DNA from: JACKHO01 sp041398745
GTDB lineage: Bacteria; Planctomycetota; Planctomycetia; Planctomycetales; Planctomycetaceae
Length of the DNA stretch: 64,000 nucleotides
Assembly (NCBI GenBank): GCA_041398745.1
Contig: JAWKUB010000002.1
Location: 248,001 to 312,000, forward strand
Direction of reading: 5' to 3'
The notes beneath the pieces were generated by a model that was given only the letters and a program-made list of their open reading frames with translations, did not search any database and was not told where the DNA came from. The position numbers were made by a program, and so were the translations under genes. This document shows positions 17,761 to 27,839 of the stretch, piece by piece (position 1 is the first letter of the stretch; each line of letters begins with the position of its first letter).

Positions 17761-19962
17761 ATGTCCCGTCATTTTCTTCGCAAATTCCTGGTCGCAGCCC
17801 TGCTGGTCGTCAGTCTGTCCAACTCTGCGTTCAGTCAAAATTCAGAAAACGCGTCAGCAGTCCACGAAATTGTGGAAACCAAGCCGGCTCCCGACGCGTT
17901 TGCCCGGGTCGACGGAATGTTCGGCAAAGCGGTGGACGCCATGGCTGGCGTGTTGTTCTACCGACTGGGGAAGACCAGCCGGGACTATGTGACCTACCAG
18001 AATGTTGCCACATATGTTCGTAAAGCCGGGAGCGAAGATCCCTTCAAGCGGCACGGCACATTGCAGACGGAAGGTGTGCCAGCGGGACATGCTTCCCTGC
18101 TCGATGAACTCTCGATGCCTGTTGTCCAAATGCTGCAGGTTCGCGGGGAATTGCTGCCGGGGCACCTCGTCGATGGTTCGCAGCGCACGTTTCGACTGGG
18201 ATTGCTCGACGACCAACCTGTGGAATATGTCCAGGTCAAAGTACCCCACGAAATGGCTCCTCTCGGTGAGACGCCACGCGTGCTGAATGATGGCATGAAA
18301 TTCGTGCTGCGGCCAGCTACGGGAAAGTATCACCTCGTCGGCGCCAAACGGGGATTACTCAACGAAGAGTTCTACCTCACGGGTGACGAAATCAAATCGC
18401 TCGACAAATCAATGTTGCTGGCGCATGCGGAAAAGCCAGCTGATGCTCGCTCACCCTTTCGCCAGACGGAAGAGATCGGTGGAATTCCACTGGTCGTGGC
18501 CTGGCTGGCGCTCGGGGCCGTATTCTTCACCTTCTACATGCGGGGATTCAATTTCTGGGGATTTCGTCACGCCGTCGACATTGTCCGGGGCAAGTACGAC
18601 AACCCCGCCGAAACCGGCGAAGTCACGCACTTCCAGGCCCTCGCTTCTGCCCTGTCGGCAACAATTGGGTTAGGGAATATTGCGGGGGTTACCATTGCGA
18701 TGACATCTGGCGGACCCGGTGCATTCTTCTGGATGCTCGTCTGCGGATTCTTCGGGATGACGACCAAATTCGTGGAATGCACGCTCGGTCAGAAATATCG
18801 TCAGGTGAACGCCGACGGACACATTCTCGGCGGGCCCATGCGCTATCTCAAAGCGGGCCTGGAAGAATTGAAACTTCCCTGGCTGGGGACGGTGCTGTCG
18901 TTCGCCTTTACCATTATGTGCCTATTGGCCAGCTTCGGCGGCGGCAACATGTTTCAGGCGAATCAGGCCGGATCTGCCATGCTGCAAATGTTCCAGCAGA
19001 AGAACCTGGACGAACTGGCAGACATCACGCAACAGGTGAAGGACACGGCCAATACAGGAGACGCTGAGCAGGTGGCCGTCCTGCAGAAACAGCGCCGTGA
19101 AAAGGAACAACAGCTCAGCCAGTTCGAAGGGAAATTCAAACTGGTTTACGGGCTCGTCTTGGCCGCACTCGTCGGCGTGGTCATCATTGGTGGCATCAAA
19201 CGCATTGGCAAGGTGGCCGAAAAAATCGTTCCCTCCATGTGCCTGATTTACATTATTGCGTGTCTTTACATCATCCTAACGCCTTCGCACTTGGTGCAAA
19301 TTCCGGAACTGATTGCCAGCATCTTCACGGAAGCATTCAATGGCCGGGCTATTGGCGGTGGAATTCTGGGTGTGCTCGTCATTGGCGTCCAACGGGCCGC
19401 GTTCAGCAACGAAGCAGGTGCCGGCAGCGCAGCCATTGCTCACAGCGCCGCAAAAACCGAAGAACCTGTTCGAGAAGGCTGTGTCGCTCTGCTGGGGCCG
19501 TTCATCGATACCATTGTCGTTTGCTCGATGACCGCCCTGGTCATCCTGATTACCGGTGCCTGGGACAACAGCGAATGGGTTGTCGACAAGGGGCTGGCAG
19601 GATCGGCCCTGACTGTGGAAGCATTTCGCCAGGAAATCTCGTGGTTCCCGTACATCCTGGGGATTGCCGTGACACTGTTCGCCTACTCGACCATCATTTC
19701 GTGGAGTTATTACGGGGAAAAGAGTTGGGAGATGTTGTTCGGCCCCAAGAGCACCACCGTTTACAAAATTCTGGCTGTCATTTGCGTGTTCATTGGCGTC
19801 ATTGTGAACTTGGGCAGCGTGCTCGATTTCTCCGACATGATGATTCTCGGCATGGCGTTTCCGAACATTGCGGGCGTCGTGCTGCTGGCTCCGCTGGTCC
19901 GGAAAGATCTTCTGGACTACTGGCAGCGTTACCGCGCCGGAGAATTCAAAACCTACAAATAG
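17761..19962 (+). CDS. Sodium:amino acid symporter, AgcS family, with extra domains
   Basis: A 733-residue Na+/alanine-type symporter. The start is the ATG at 17761 (a TTG lies 12 nt upstream). A signal peptide (residues 1-26, ends AFSQ) is followed by the FGKAV..GVLFYRL segment that in ordinary family members runs straight into the first transport helix. Here about 160 residues, mainly beta-rich, separate it from GIPLVVAWLALGAVFF (about 241). The core carries the family marks: ALSATIGLGNIAGVTIA, TKFVECTLGQKYR and AFSNEAGAGSAAIAHSAA. A second insert of about 50 residues (410-460) is a charged coiled coil. The solute may be alanine or glycine. The role of the inserts is unknown. Confidence 0.88.
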   Translation: MSRHFLRKFLVAALLVVSLSNSAFSQNSENASAVHEIVETKPAPDAFARVDGMFGKAVDAMAGVLFYRLGKTSRDYVTYQNVATYVRKAGSEDPFKRHGTLQTEGVPAGHASLLDELSMPVVQMLQVRGELLPGHLVDGSQRTFRLGLLDDQPVEYVQVKVPHEMAPLGETPRVLNDGMKFVLRPATGKYHLVGAKRGLLNEEFYLTGDEIKSLDKSMLLAHAEKPADARSPFRQTEEIGGIPLVVAWLALGAVFFTFYMRGFNFWGFRHAVDIVRGKYDNPAETGEVTHFQALASALSATIGLGNIAGVTIAMTSGGPGAFFWMLVCGFFGMTTKFVECTLGQKYRQVNADGHILGGPMRYLKAGLEELKLPWLGTVLSFAFTIMCLLASFGGGNMFQANQAGSAMLQMFQQKNLDELADITQQVKDTANTGDAEQVAVLQKQRREKEQQLSQFEGKFKLVYGLVLAALVGVVIIGGIKRIGKVAEKIVPSMCLIYIIACLYIILTPSHLVQIPELIASIFTEAFNGRAIGGGILGVLVIGVQRAAFSNEAGAGSAAIAHSAAKTEEPVREGCVALLGPFIDTIVVCSMTALVILITGAWDNSEWVVDKGLAGSALTVEAFRQEISWFPYILGIAVTLFAYSTIISWSYYGEKSWEMLFGPKSTTVYKILAVICVFIGVIVNLGSVLDFSDMMILGMAFPNIAGVVLLAPLVRKDLLDYWQRYRAGEFKTYK

Positions 19963-20064
19963 GCGCGAACCGTCTTGCTGGCGGGAAATCTGACTGTTTA
20001 AGTCGGGGCGTCTGTAGCGACACCCTGCGAGGCCATCTACAATTTGGCCTGACCCCAGATGATT

Positions 20065-20206
20065 TGTAGGGTGGGTGAAGTCCGCCTCAAACGAGGCGGT
20101 GCGTTACGCAAGTCGCCCTGTGGACGAAGCGGTGGAACAATTTGGTCACGTCTCATTGGCGGACGTAACCCACCATAATGTGGTGACTTGCTCCACACAC
20201 CCTACA
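20065..20206. repeat. 142-bp inverted-repeat element upstream of asd
   Basis: Ends TGTAGGGTGGGT (20065-20076) and ACACACCCTACA (20195-20206) are reverse complements at 11 of 12 positions. Internally, GTGCGTTACG (20099) and GGACGTAACCCACC (20161-20174) are related in inverted order. It lies in the 307-bp gap between the AgcS gene and asd. It has the form of a small non-autonomous mobile element. The asd frame is open through it, which would wrongly lengthen asd by 65 residues. Confidence 0.6.
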
Positions 20207-20269
20207 GCTGGTTGTGTTGTCAATTGTATCGATGCAGGGCATTGGCCCATAAATTGTGGAGTAGGGAAC

Positions 20270-21274
<1,005 letters not shown>

Positions 21275-21329
21275 TTGATTGCGTTGACCTCATCGCGAAC
21301 ACTCCTCGCAAACCTGCCGTTGTTTCGCC

Positions 21330-22712
21330 GTGTCGCAACTCGTTCAAGAGCTCAATCCTGTCCCCTCTGTTCCCGAATTGCTCGTTCGGTTCCGGGACGA
21401 AGCACAGGTGTTGCTGCTCGACAGTTCCCGGCAAGACCAGCGGGGGCGATACAGTTATCTCATGGCGAATCCCGTTCGGAGCTTCGTCATCGAGAAACCG
21501 GAGTACGGTCAGAGTCCTTTTGCTGATGTCGCCGCCGAACTGGCAAACTGGACGACCGATGTCGCTGCCGGTCTCCCTCCTTTTCAAGGAGGTGCCGCCG
21601 GGATGTTGTCCTACGAACTGGGGCAGTGCTGGGAACGTCTGCCGCATGCGCCGCACAACGAACTCGACATGCCAGCAGCCGTCGTGGGCCTGTACGCCTG
21701 GGTCATTACCTGGGACAACCATCAAAACAAGGCCTGGTTGATCGCTCGGGAGCAGGCCAACCAGTGCGATGTCCAACATGTTTTGGAACTACTTAAAGAA
21801 GATCAGGCGACTCCCGACCCGCTCGAATTCGACAGCTCGCGCCGCGAAATGGCGCCGCTGCAGCACGCGGTTCCTGGTTATCCTCAGGTGGCGTCCAACT
21901 TTTCTCGGGACAGCTACCTCCAGTCGGTGCAGCGCGTTATTGATTACATTGTCGCGGGTGACATTTTCCAGGCCAATCTCTCACAGCGACTGGTTGCTCC
22001 CACAGACGAACATCCTGTTTCACTTTACAACCGATTGCGGCAAACAAACCCGGCACCGTTCGCTGGCTACTTACAACATGACGACTGGGCGGTGCTGTCG
22101 TCCTCCCCCGAGCGATTTCTGCAGCTCTCTGAAGGCGTCGTACGAACACGTCCGATTAAAGGAACCCGGCAACGAAAAGGCGAGCCACTCATCGACCTCA
22201 TGCGGCGCGATGAGTTGCGGGAGAGCCGAAAGGACCGTGCGGAAAATGTCATGATTGTGGACCTGCTCCGCAACGATTTATCACGGGTTTGTCGGCCGGG
22301 AACGGTTCAGGTACCCGAACTTTGCACCATTGAAACGTTTGAAACTGTGAGCCATTTGGTATCGGAAGTCACGGGCGAACTCGAACCAGGGCGACAGTTC
22401 TGGGACGTACTGGCCGCTGCCTTTCCGGGGGGATCGATTACCGGCGCCCCGAAAGTTCGTGCGATGGAAATCATTACTGAGTTGGAGCAGGTCGCCCGCG
22501 GACCCTATTGCGGGTCATTTTTTTACTGTGGGCCTGATGGCACGGCAGACAGTAACATTCTCATCCGAACGATGACGGCCCGAGGTGGCTGGCTGCAATT
22601 CCCTGTCGGCGGCGGAATTGTCGCTCAGTCCGATCCCGCGCAGGAATACGATGAAACAATGCACAAAGCACAAGGGATGTTGCGTGCCCTCGAACGCACT
22701 CCAAAACCATGA
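21330..22712 (+). CDS. pabB: Aminodeoxychorismate synthase component I
   Basis: Converts chorismate with ammonia to 4-amino-4-deoxychorismate for folate synthesis. The 460 residues carry the chorismate-binding domain with PIKGT (Lys277), the mark that separates PabB from anthranilate synthase TrpE. Other signatures are DIFQANLSQR, SSPERFL, ENVMIVDLLRNDL and PGGSITGAPK. No PabA or PabC domain is fused. The start is a GTG with a poor ribosome site. A terminator-like hairpin lies inside the gene (22501-22524). The TGA overlaps the moaE ATG by 4 nt. Confidence 0.9.
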   Translation: MSQLVQELNPVPSVPELLVRFRDEAQVLLLDSSRQDQRGRYSYLMANPVRSFVIEKPEYGQSPFADVAAELANWTTDVAAGLPPFQGGAAGMLSYELGQCWERLPHAPHNELDMPAAVVGLYAWVITWDNHQNKAWLIAREQANQCDVQHVLELLKEDQATPDPLEFDSSRREMAPLQHAVPGYPQVASNFSRDSYLQSVQRVIDYIVAGDIFQANLSQRLVAPTDEHPVSLYNRLRQTNPAPFAGYLQHDDWAVLSSSPERFLQLSEGVVRTRPIKGTRQRKGEPLIDLMRRDELRESRKDRAENVMIVDLLRNDLSRVCRPGTVQVPELCTIETFETVSHLVSEVTGELEPGRQFWDVLAAAFPGGSITGAPKVRAMEIITELEQVARGPYCGSFFYCGPDGTADSNILIRTMTARGGWLQFPVGGGIVAQSDPAQEYDETMHKAQGMLRALERTPKP

Positions 22713-23125
22713 TTGAACTGACTCACGACCCCATTGACTACACCGCACTGACAGAACAGGTGCGTTCGCACGACTCCGGTGCCGTGCTGCTGTTCCTCGG
22801 AACGGTGCGAGAAATGACACAGGGCCGCCGCACCCTCGCCCTTGATTATGACGCCTATCCCGAAATGGCGCTGAAACAAATGCAGCTGCTCGCTGACGAA
22901 GCACAGGCCAATTGGCCCATTACGAAACTTGGAATCGTGCATCGTTTGGGACATCTTGAGTTGGGTGACATCAGTGTGGCCATCGCGGTTTCGACGCCGC
23001 ATCGCCATCAAGCATACGACGCCGGTCGATTCCTCATTGATGAACTGAAAATTCGAGTCCCGGTCTGGAAAAAAGAGAACTGGGATGACGGCTCCACCGA
23101 GTGGGTTCATCCCGGAACAAACTGA
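22709..23125 (+). CDS. moaE: Molybdopterin synthase catalytic subunit
   Basis: Large subunit of molybdopterin synthase, which puts two sulfurs on cyclic pyranopterin. Length 138 is normal. The conserved GAVLLFLGTVRE start, the RLGHLELGD region, the HRHQAYDA pattern and the active-site lysine pair (K121-K122 in VPVWKKE) are all present. MoaD, its small subunit, is not in the window. The ATGA overlap with pabB suggests coupling without an obvious metabolic link. Confidence 0.93.
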   Translation: MIELTHDPIDYTALTEQVRSHDSGAVLLFLGTVREMTQGRRTLALDYDAYPEMALKQMQLLADEAQANWPITKLGIVHRLGHLELGDISVAIAVSTPHRHQAYDAGRFLIDELKIRVPVWKKENWDDGSTEWVHPGTN

Positions 23126-23159
23126 CATTCACTAACTTCATGAAGCGCACGCGGCCGAA

Positions 23160-24323
23160 ATGGAATTCCCGCTGATCAATTTGCTGCTGTTTCTGTTCGC
23201 CATAGCCGGGCACGCCACATTGTGGATTACGCTGGTGAACCGCCTGCACGCCCGGCCCTGGCCTGAGCAGTGGCTGCGGTCGCTGCGCCATATCCACGAC
23301 GCATTTCTGCTCGGATTTCCGCCTATTCTCATTCTCGGCGCGGGGCTCATGGGGCCACGCCTGCTACTGGACGGCAAATGGTCAGAGGCCTTCTGGCTGT
23401 GGCACGTGCTCTTCGGTATTTGCTGGCTCGGTGGAATTCGACTGATTTACGTTTCCGCCCGACATATGCTGACCGGCAATCCCGCCCAGCTTCTGAATGA
23501 AGAAGCCCATTTCATCGATATCGCCGCCGAGTTTGGTCGACGTCCTATCGACGAAGGTCCGTATCAATTCATGGCGAAGCTACCACTCAATGAGCAGTTT
23601 CGAGTTCAGGTAACTCAAAAGACCTTGGCCCTTAAGAATCTCCCTGCGGAATTGGACGGCCTGACAATCTGGCACATTTCCGACTGGCATTTCTCCGGCA
23701 CCATTGAGCGGACATTCTTCGAACGCGTAGTGATGGAAATGAATCGTAAACCGGCGGACATCGTCTGCTTCACGGGCGATTTGATTGATCGAATGAAGTG
23801 CGTCGACTGGCTGGAATCCACCCTGGGAAGCATTCAGTCCAGCGAGGCGAGGTTCTTCATCCTGGGGAATCATGACTGGAACAAGCAACCTGATCCCATT
23901 CGCCAGCGGCTGACAAATTTGGGTTGGATCGATGTTTCGTCTCGGAGCGTGGAGTATGAAGTTCGAGGAACCCACATCCTGATTGGCGGTGATGAAACTC
24001 CCTGGATGGGAACCAGACCCAACTTCTCCAACAGCGATGAAGACATGTTCCGGCTGCTTATGTCTCACACGCCGGACAACTTCGATTCTGCCCGCCAGCA
24101 GTCTGTGGACCTGATGCTCGCTGGCCACACACACGGCGGCCAGGTGCAGCTCCCCCTCATTGGACCGGTTTATTCTCCCAGTAAATATGGCTGCAAGTAC
24201 TCGAGCGGGACATTCTTTGAGGCCCCCACTCTCATGCATGTCTCGCGCGGCCTTGCCGGAATTCACCCCCTGCGTTGGCGTTGCCCTCCGGAAATCACGC
24301 GGCTGACGCTCAAGCGCGGGTGA
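23160..24323 (+). CDS. Membrane-anchored metallophosphoesterase (YkuE/YaeI-like)
   Basis: A 387-residue protein with three to four hydrophobic helices in the first 110 residues and a calcineurin-like phosphoesterase domain after about 160. Metal ligands: HISDWHFSG, GDLIDR, GNHDWN, MSHTPDNF and GHTHGGQ. The family is like YkuE/YaeI, which act on lipid-linked phosphates. It is 34 bp after moaE with no ribosome site of note. Substrate is not predictable. Confidence 0.88.
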   Translation: MEFPLINLLLFLFAIAGHATLWITLVNRLHARPWPEQWLRSLRHIHDAFLLGFPPILILGAGLMGPRLLLDGKWSEAFWLWHVLFGICWLGGIRLIYVSARHMLTGNPAQLLNEEAHFIDIAAEFGRRPIDEGPYQFMAKLPLNEQFRVQVTQKTLALKNLPAELDGLTIWHISDWHFSGTIERTFFERVVMEMNRKPADIVCFTGDLIDRMKCVDWLESTLGSIQSSEARFFILGNHDWNKQPDPIRQRLTNLGWIDVSSRSVEYEVRGTHILIGGDETPWMGTRPNFSNSDEDMFRLLMSHTPDNFDSARQQSVDLMLAGHTHGGQVQLPLIGPVYSPSKYGCKYSSGTFFEAPTLMHVSRGLAGIHPLRWRCPPEITRLTLKRG

Positions 24324-24522
24324 GTACACAGTTGCCGCAAAATGCGTCACTGTTTTCGCGTGTAAACTGCAATTGTGTCGTTTTGCCGTCTTCCGGTAGA
24401 ATTTGCCGATTGGCCTGCAGTGTGAAGTTCAATGGTTGTCAGGGACGAGAACAACCCTTGGACGCGAGGTGCGTAAACTCCTTGTAGCACGGCAGTTGCA
24501 AGTTGTCATGGAGGACAGACAC

Positions 24523-25230
24523 ATGAGCGCGAAATCTGGCGGATCGTTTGCAACCGTACTGCTGACCGTACCCCTCACTGCCATTGCCATGATGGCCATG
24601 TACGGAGTTCCCGAGTTTTCTTCGGTTATTGCGTCACCGGAATCTGGTGATGTCATTCGTCAACCTGAATTTGGCGACTCTGCACTGGGACAGTCAGCTG
24701 ACAGCGCCCCGCTGTACCGCTCCGGCGACAACTGGGTAGGAACGTCGTCACCCAATGAGGGATACAGTTCAGATCCATTCAGCGATCCGCGTTCACAACC
24801 TCCGGCATACCACCCCGTCGAACCACCTCAAGCGAACAGTGGAATCCGAACATCTTTGGGCAGCCATCTCGAACAGGAAATGGAAGCCCCTCAACAAGGC
24901 GATCCTCAAGGTTGGCGTTACGAAACACCCTCGCGTACTGCTCCGAATTCACACGTGTCCATGCCATTGGACTGGATGACTGCGAACCGCCGCTTGAGCG
25001 AAATGGGAATTGACCGGTTCCATCTCGAACGCGCCGCTACCAGCGATGCGTTTCTGTTCGTGGCCGTCGTCACACCAGCCGACACTCCCAATGTGACGCA
25101 CCGGTTTGAAGCGGAGCATCGGGAGCCATTGCAGGCGGTCGACAATGTCCTGAACCAAATCGATCACTGGTTGCAGGCCCGCTATGCTCAGAATTCGTTT
25201 CCGAACCGACACATGATGTCGGCGCGGTAA
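24523..25230 (+). CDS. Exported or anchored protein of unknown function
   Basis: A 235-residue protein not recognised by family. The ATG at 24523 has GGAGGA 8 nt upstream, which decides the start against the longer frame from 24403. A membrane helix (about 12-32, TVLLTVPLTAIAMMAMYGV) is followed by about 100 residues of low-complexity sequence rich in Pro, Ser, Gln and Asp. The C-terminal 90 residues are ordered (LDWMTANRRLSEMGIDRFHLER). It probably sits at the cell envelope. Confidence 0.65.
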   Translation: MSAKSGGSFATVLLTVPLTAIAMMAMYGVPEFSSVIASPESGDVIRQPEFGDSALGQSADSAPLYRSGDNWVGTSSPNEGYSSDPFSDPRSQPPAYHPVEPPQANSGIRTSLGSHLEQEMEAPQQGDPQGWRYETPSRTAPNSHVSMPLDWMTANRRLSEMGIDRFHLERAATSDAFLFVAVVTPADTPNVTHRFEAEHREPLQAVDNVLNQIDHWLQARYAQNSFPNRHMMSAR

Positions 25231-25264
25231 CTGTCACAACGAATTTCATTTCGACACGGCTGCA

Positions 25265-26011
25265 ATGAGGCGACCACCACATCCCCTGCAACTTCGCTCC
25301 GCCTGGCCGTCACCCGCGAGAGCGAATGGCTGGTGCTGGAACTTTCTTCGACGCGGTTCAGGCGATGTCGAGCTTGTTGAACCCGAGACACCGCAGCGGT
25401 CTGCAAAACTGGCACGTGTAGAGGCCGCGCTATTCGTTGCCAACGGCGTGCTCACCAAGCGAAAGCTCGTGCAAGTCGCGACGCTCATTGACGTGCATGA
25501 GGCTGCAGAACTCATTGAAGAATTGAACGCGAGCTACGAGCGTTCCCAATCGGCCTTTCGTGTGGAACAGGTGGCGACGGGGTACCAGTTGCTCACACGT
25601 CCCCAGTATGCCCGTTGGCTGGACCGCATTCATCATCGTCAGGAACGACAGAAGCTCTCGAGTGCGGCGTTGGAAACGCTGGTCATCATCGCCTATCGCC
25701 AACCGACTACCAGGGCCGACATCGAAGCCGTGCGAGGCGTTCAGGCATCTGAAATCATTAAACAACTCATGGAAAGGAACCTTGTCCGGGTAACCGGCGA
25801 AGATGATTCGCTGGGCCGTCCGTTCCTGTACGGGACAACCAAAACCTTTCTGGAGGAATTCGGACTGCAGTCACTCGATGATTTGCCCATGGCCGCGTCG
25901 CTGCGCGTCAACCACGACGAAGAGGTCGAGGAAGAACCTGACTCGGACGCAGGCGATGACCTGGAAGAGGCGGACGCCGAATTGCCCGATGACGCGGCGA
26001 CTACGGCGTAA
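25265..26011 (+). CDS. scpB: Segregation and condensation protein B
   Basis: Part of the SMC-ScpAB condensin. Two winged-helix domains are visible: ARVEAALFVANGVLTKRKLVQ (about 48) and SSAALETLVIIAYRQPTTRADIEAVRGV (about 137), with LGRPFLYGTTKTFLEEFGL near 185. About 45 N-terminal residues before the core are odd and basic (MRRPPHPLQLRSAW), so the true start may be later. The tail is highly acidic (EVEEEPDSDAGDDLEE). It overlaps the end of the convergent transglutaminase gene by 11 bp. Confidence 0.9.
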   Translation: MRRPPHPLQLRSAWPSPARANGWCWNFLRRGSGDVELVEPETPQRSAKLARVEAALFVANGVLTKRKLVQVATLIDVHEAAELIEELNASYERSQSAFRVEQVATGYQLLTRPQYARWLDRIHHRQERQKLSSAALETLVIIAYRQPTTRADIEAVRGVQASEIIKQLMERNLVRVTGEDDSLGRPFLYGTTKTFLEEFGLQSLDDLPMAASLRVNHDEEVEEEPDSDAGDDLEEADAELPDDAATTA

Positions 26012-27476
26012 CCTTGACCAGTTCGATTTTTGTGCGTCCAAACAAATAGGCCAACGGCAGGAACTCAGCACCGGGAACCGCTCCATCACCAGCAAGAGCG
26101 GAATCACTGAGCTTAATGTACTCGCACGTCGTGCCCCGACGAGCCCTGGTCCCATCTAAAGGCATCCACCGACCGTTCACCCAGGCCTCGGTCCACATAT
26201 GCCCGATAAACGCCCTCTGACTCGGTACATGAACAACACCCATCGCGACACGCGACGGAATCTTCTCTGCTCGCAGTAGCGCAGCGAGCAACACAGCGTG
26301 TTCTGTGCAGTCGCCTGCCCGTGTCTTTGCCACTTCCAGCGCAGTGGCCATTGCCGTCTGCAAGTTTCGGTCCTTCACGTGACTACGAACAAAACGCTCG
26401 AGCGCAAACGCTTTCTGGTCGGCTTCCTCCACATCGGCAGTTACATTCGCAGCCAGTTCCACGATGAGAGGATCATCACACTCAATGAATCGCGACGGTG
26501 ATGTGAACTCGGCACCCGGTTCAGGACGGGGAGAGACTGTTTCGCCTTCAGGAATCTGCGCCCTTCGAACCGAAACGAGTAACTCGCTGCCTGATTTCCG
26601 CTCGACCTTTTGGAACGGCCCACTGGGAAACATGCTCGCTTCGATGTCGCCGTCGACGACGACCCGATAAGCCACTTCCGTTGCCTCAGCAAGCGACTCC
26701 TGGGTCTTCAACGGAATCATCGTTTCGACAAGTTGATCGTACAGATCAAACTCGCGCAGAGCCTCCTCCTTGGTCACTGCAAAAGTTTGCATGCCGATGA
26801 GATCGACGCTTGTCTTCAATGTCTCACCGGTTTTGCTGTCGTATGCAAATTGTGTCACCACACCGGGGATTCCGGAATTCGTCAACTGAATTTGGTCGAG
26901 CACGCGCTCTTCGTCATGCCAGAGTGTTGTGTTTTGGGGAGGCTGACGCGTGAGTTTCACAGTGACAACTTTCGCGAGTTGGGGATCAAACATCTCAAAT
27001 TCCGCAGCTGCACCAACCGCAAGTTTTCCGTCGAGGATGAATTGATCGACGTAGGCCTGAGACTTCAGTCGCTGCACGTCGGGAATTGTTTTGCGAATCG
27101 ACTGCCCGGCCGCCTGCACCTCAACGAGCAGTGACGTCGCATCCGGTCGACCGCTGACCACCACCTCACTGGATGGGGGATTCGACAGCGTGCTGGTGAA
27201 ACTCAGAATCTGGCCGTCCAATGTGTCTTCCGAGTGCAGATGCAGGTTTGTCACCAACTCCTGCCCGGCACGCTTGAGAGCCAAATGTCCCAGCGTTTCT
27301 GTGACGAAAATCTCCCGCCCGTTCTTCGTCACCTTACTGATGACGCTATGGTTGTAGCCCACCCGACTGCCGTTCAGGAGTACAATATCCCAAGACTCGT
27401 GAATGACTTCACCAGCCGCCGATTGCACAAAGGCAATGCCAAGAACAAGTAGTGCAACGCATCGGAACAGCCGCAT
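26001..27476 (-). CDS. Exported transglutaminase-like protein
   Basis: A 491-residue protein with a signal peptide (residues 1-22). About 330 residues of beta-rich sequence come next. The transglutaminase-like domain at about 340-460 has the triad Cys390 in GDCTEHAVLLAALLRA, His in GHMWTEAWV and Asp in PLDGT. These domains are usually cysteine proteases or peptide ligases; no substrate can be assigned. A good ribosome site (GAGGTGG) precedes the ATG at 27476. It is divergent from carB. Confidence 0.88.
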   Translation of the reverse strand: MRLFRCVALLVLGIAFVQSAAGEVIHESWDIVLLNGSRVGYNHSVISKVTKNGREIFVTETLGHLALKRAGQELVTNLHLHSEDTLDGQILSFTSTLSNPPSSEVVVSGRPDATSLLVEVQAAGQSIRKTIPDVQRLKSQAYVDQFILDGKLAVGAAAEFEMFDPQLAKVVTVKLTRQPPQNTTLWHDEERVLDQIQLTNSGIPGVVTQFAYDSKTGETLKTSVDLIGMQTFAVTKEEALREFDLYDQLVETMIPLKTQESLAEATEVAYRVVVDGDIEASMFPSGPFQKVERKSGSELLVSVRRAQIPEGETVSPRPEPGAEFTSPSRFIECDDPLIVELAANVTADVEEADQKAFALERFVRSHVKDRNLQTAMATALEVAKTRAGDCTEHAVLLAALLRAEKIPSRVAMGVVHVPSQRAFIGHMWTEAWVNGRWMPLDGTRARRGTTCEYIKLSDSALAGDGAVPGAEFLPLAYLFGRTKIELVKVTP

Positions 27477-27839
27477 TGGTCCACCTCAAAATTCCACAAA
27501 AGACATTCGGTCCGTAATCCAGTCTCATTCGAACAGGGCGATACGTCAAACAAGTTTCAGGCAACATTTGATGCTGACTACAAAATTACTTGCCACTTGT
27601 TCATCTGTGGAACGTTCCCCCAAACCACCAGCCCCCGAATACCGTACGATACCTGACGAAACGACAAAACATCGGTCGAGTTCGCTTGAATCCCCGGCGC
27701 AGCTTGTTAGCTTGTCAGGGATTTTGCGCCGCCTCGCCTGAGTGCTTCTGAGTCGAAAACTCGACCAGCCAGCGACCGAGATTGTTTCCGGCGGAGGTGT
27801 TGCGCGCGTTCCTTCGATCTTTACAGGACTCGATTTCCA
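27477..27839. other. Divergent intergenic region before carB, 363 bp
   Basis: The region separates the transglutaminase gene (minus) from carB (plus). No ORF looks coding. I looked for a leader with arginine/pyrimidine control and saw no clear attenuator; a partial inverted pairing (ATCCCCGGCGC with GCGCC and AGGGAT around 27690-27735) might fold. No convincing promoter box pair was found. Confidence 0.4.

Noticed and set aside
20075..20269. N-terminal extension of asd
   Set aside because: Runs through an inverted-repeat element; the GTG at 20270 has a ribosome site and a normal Asd start.
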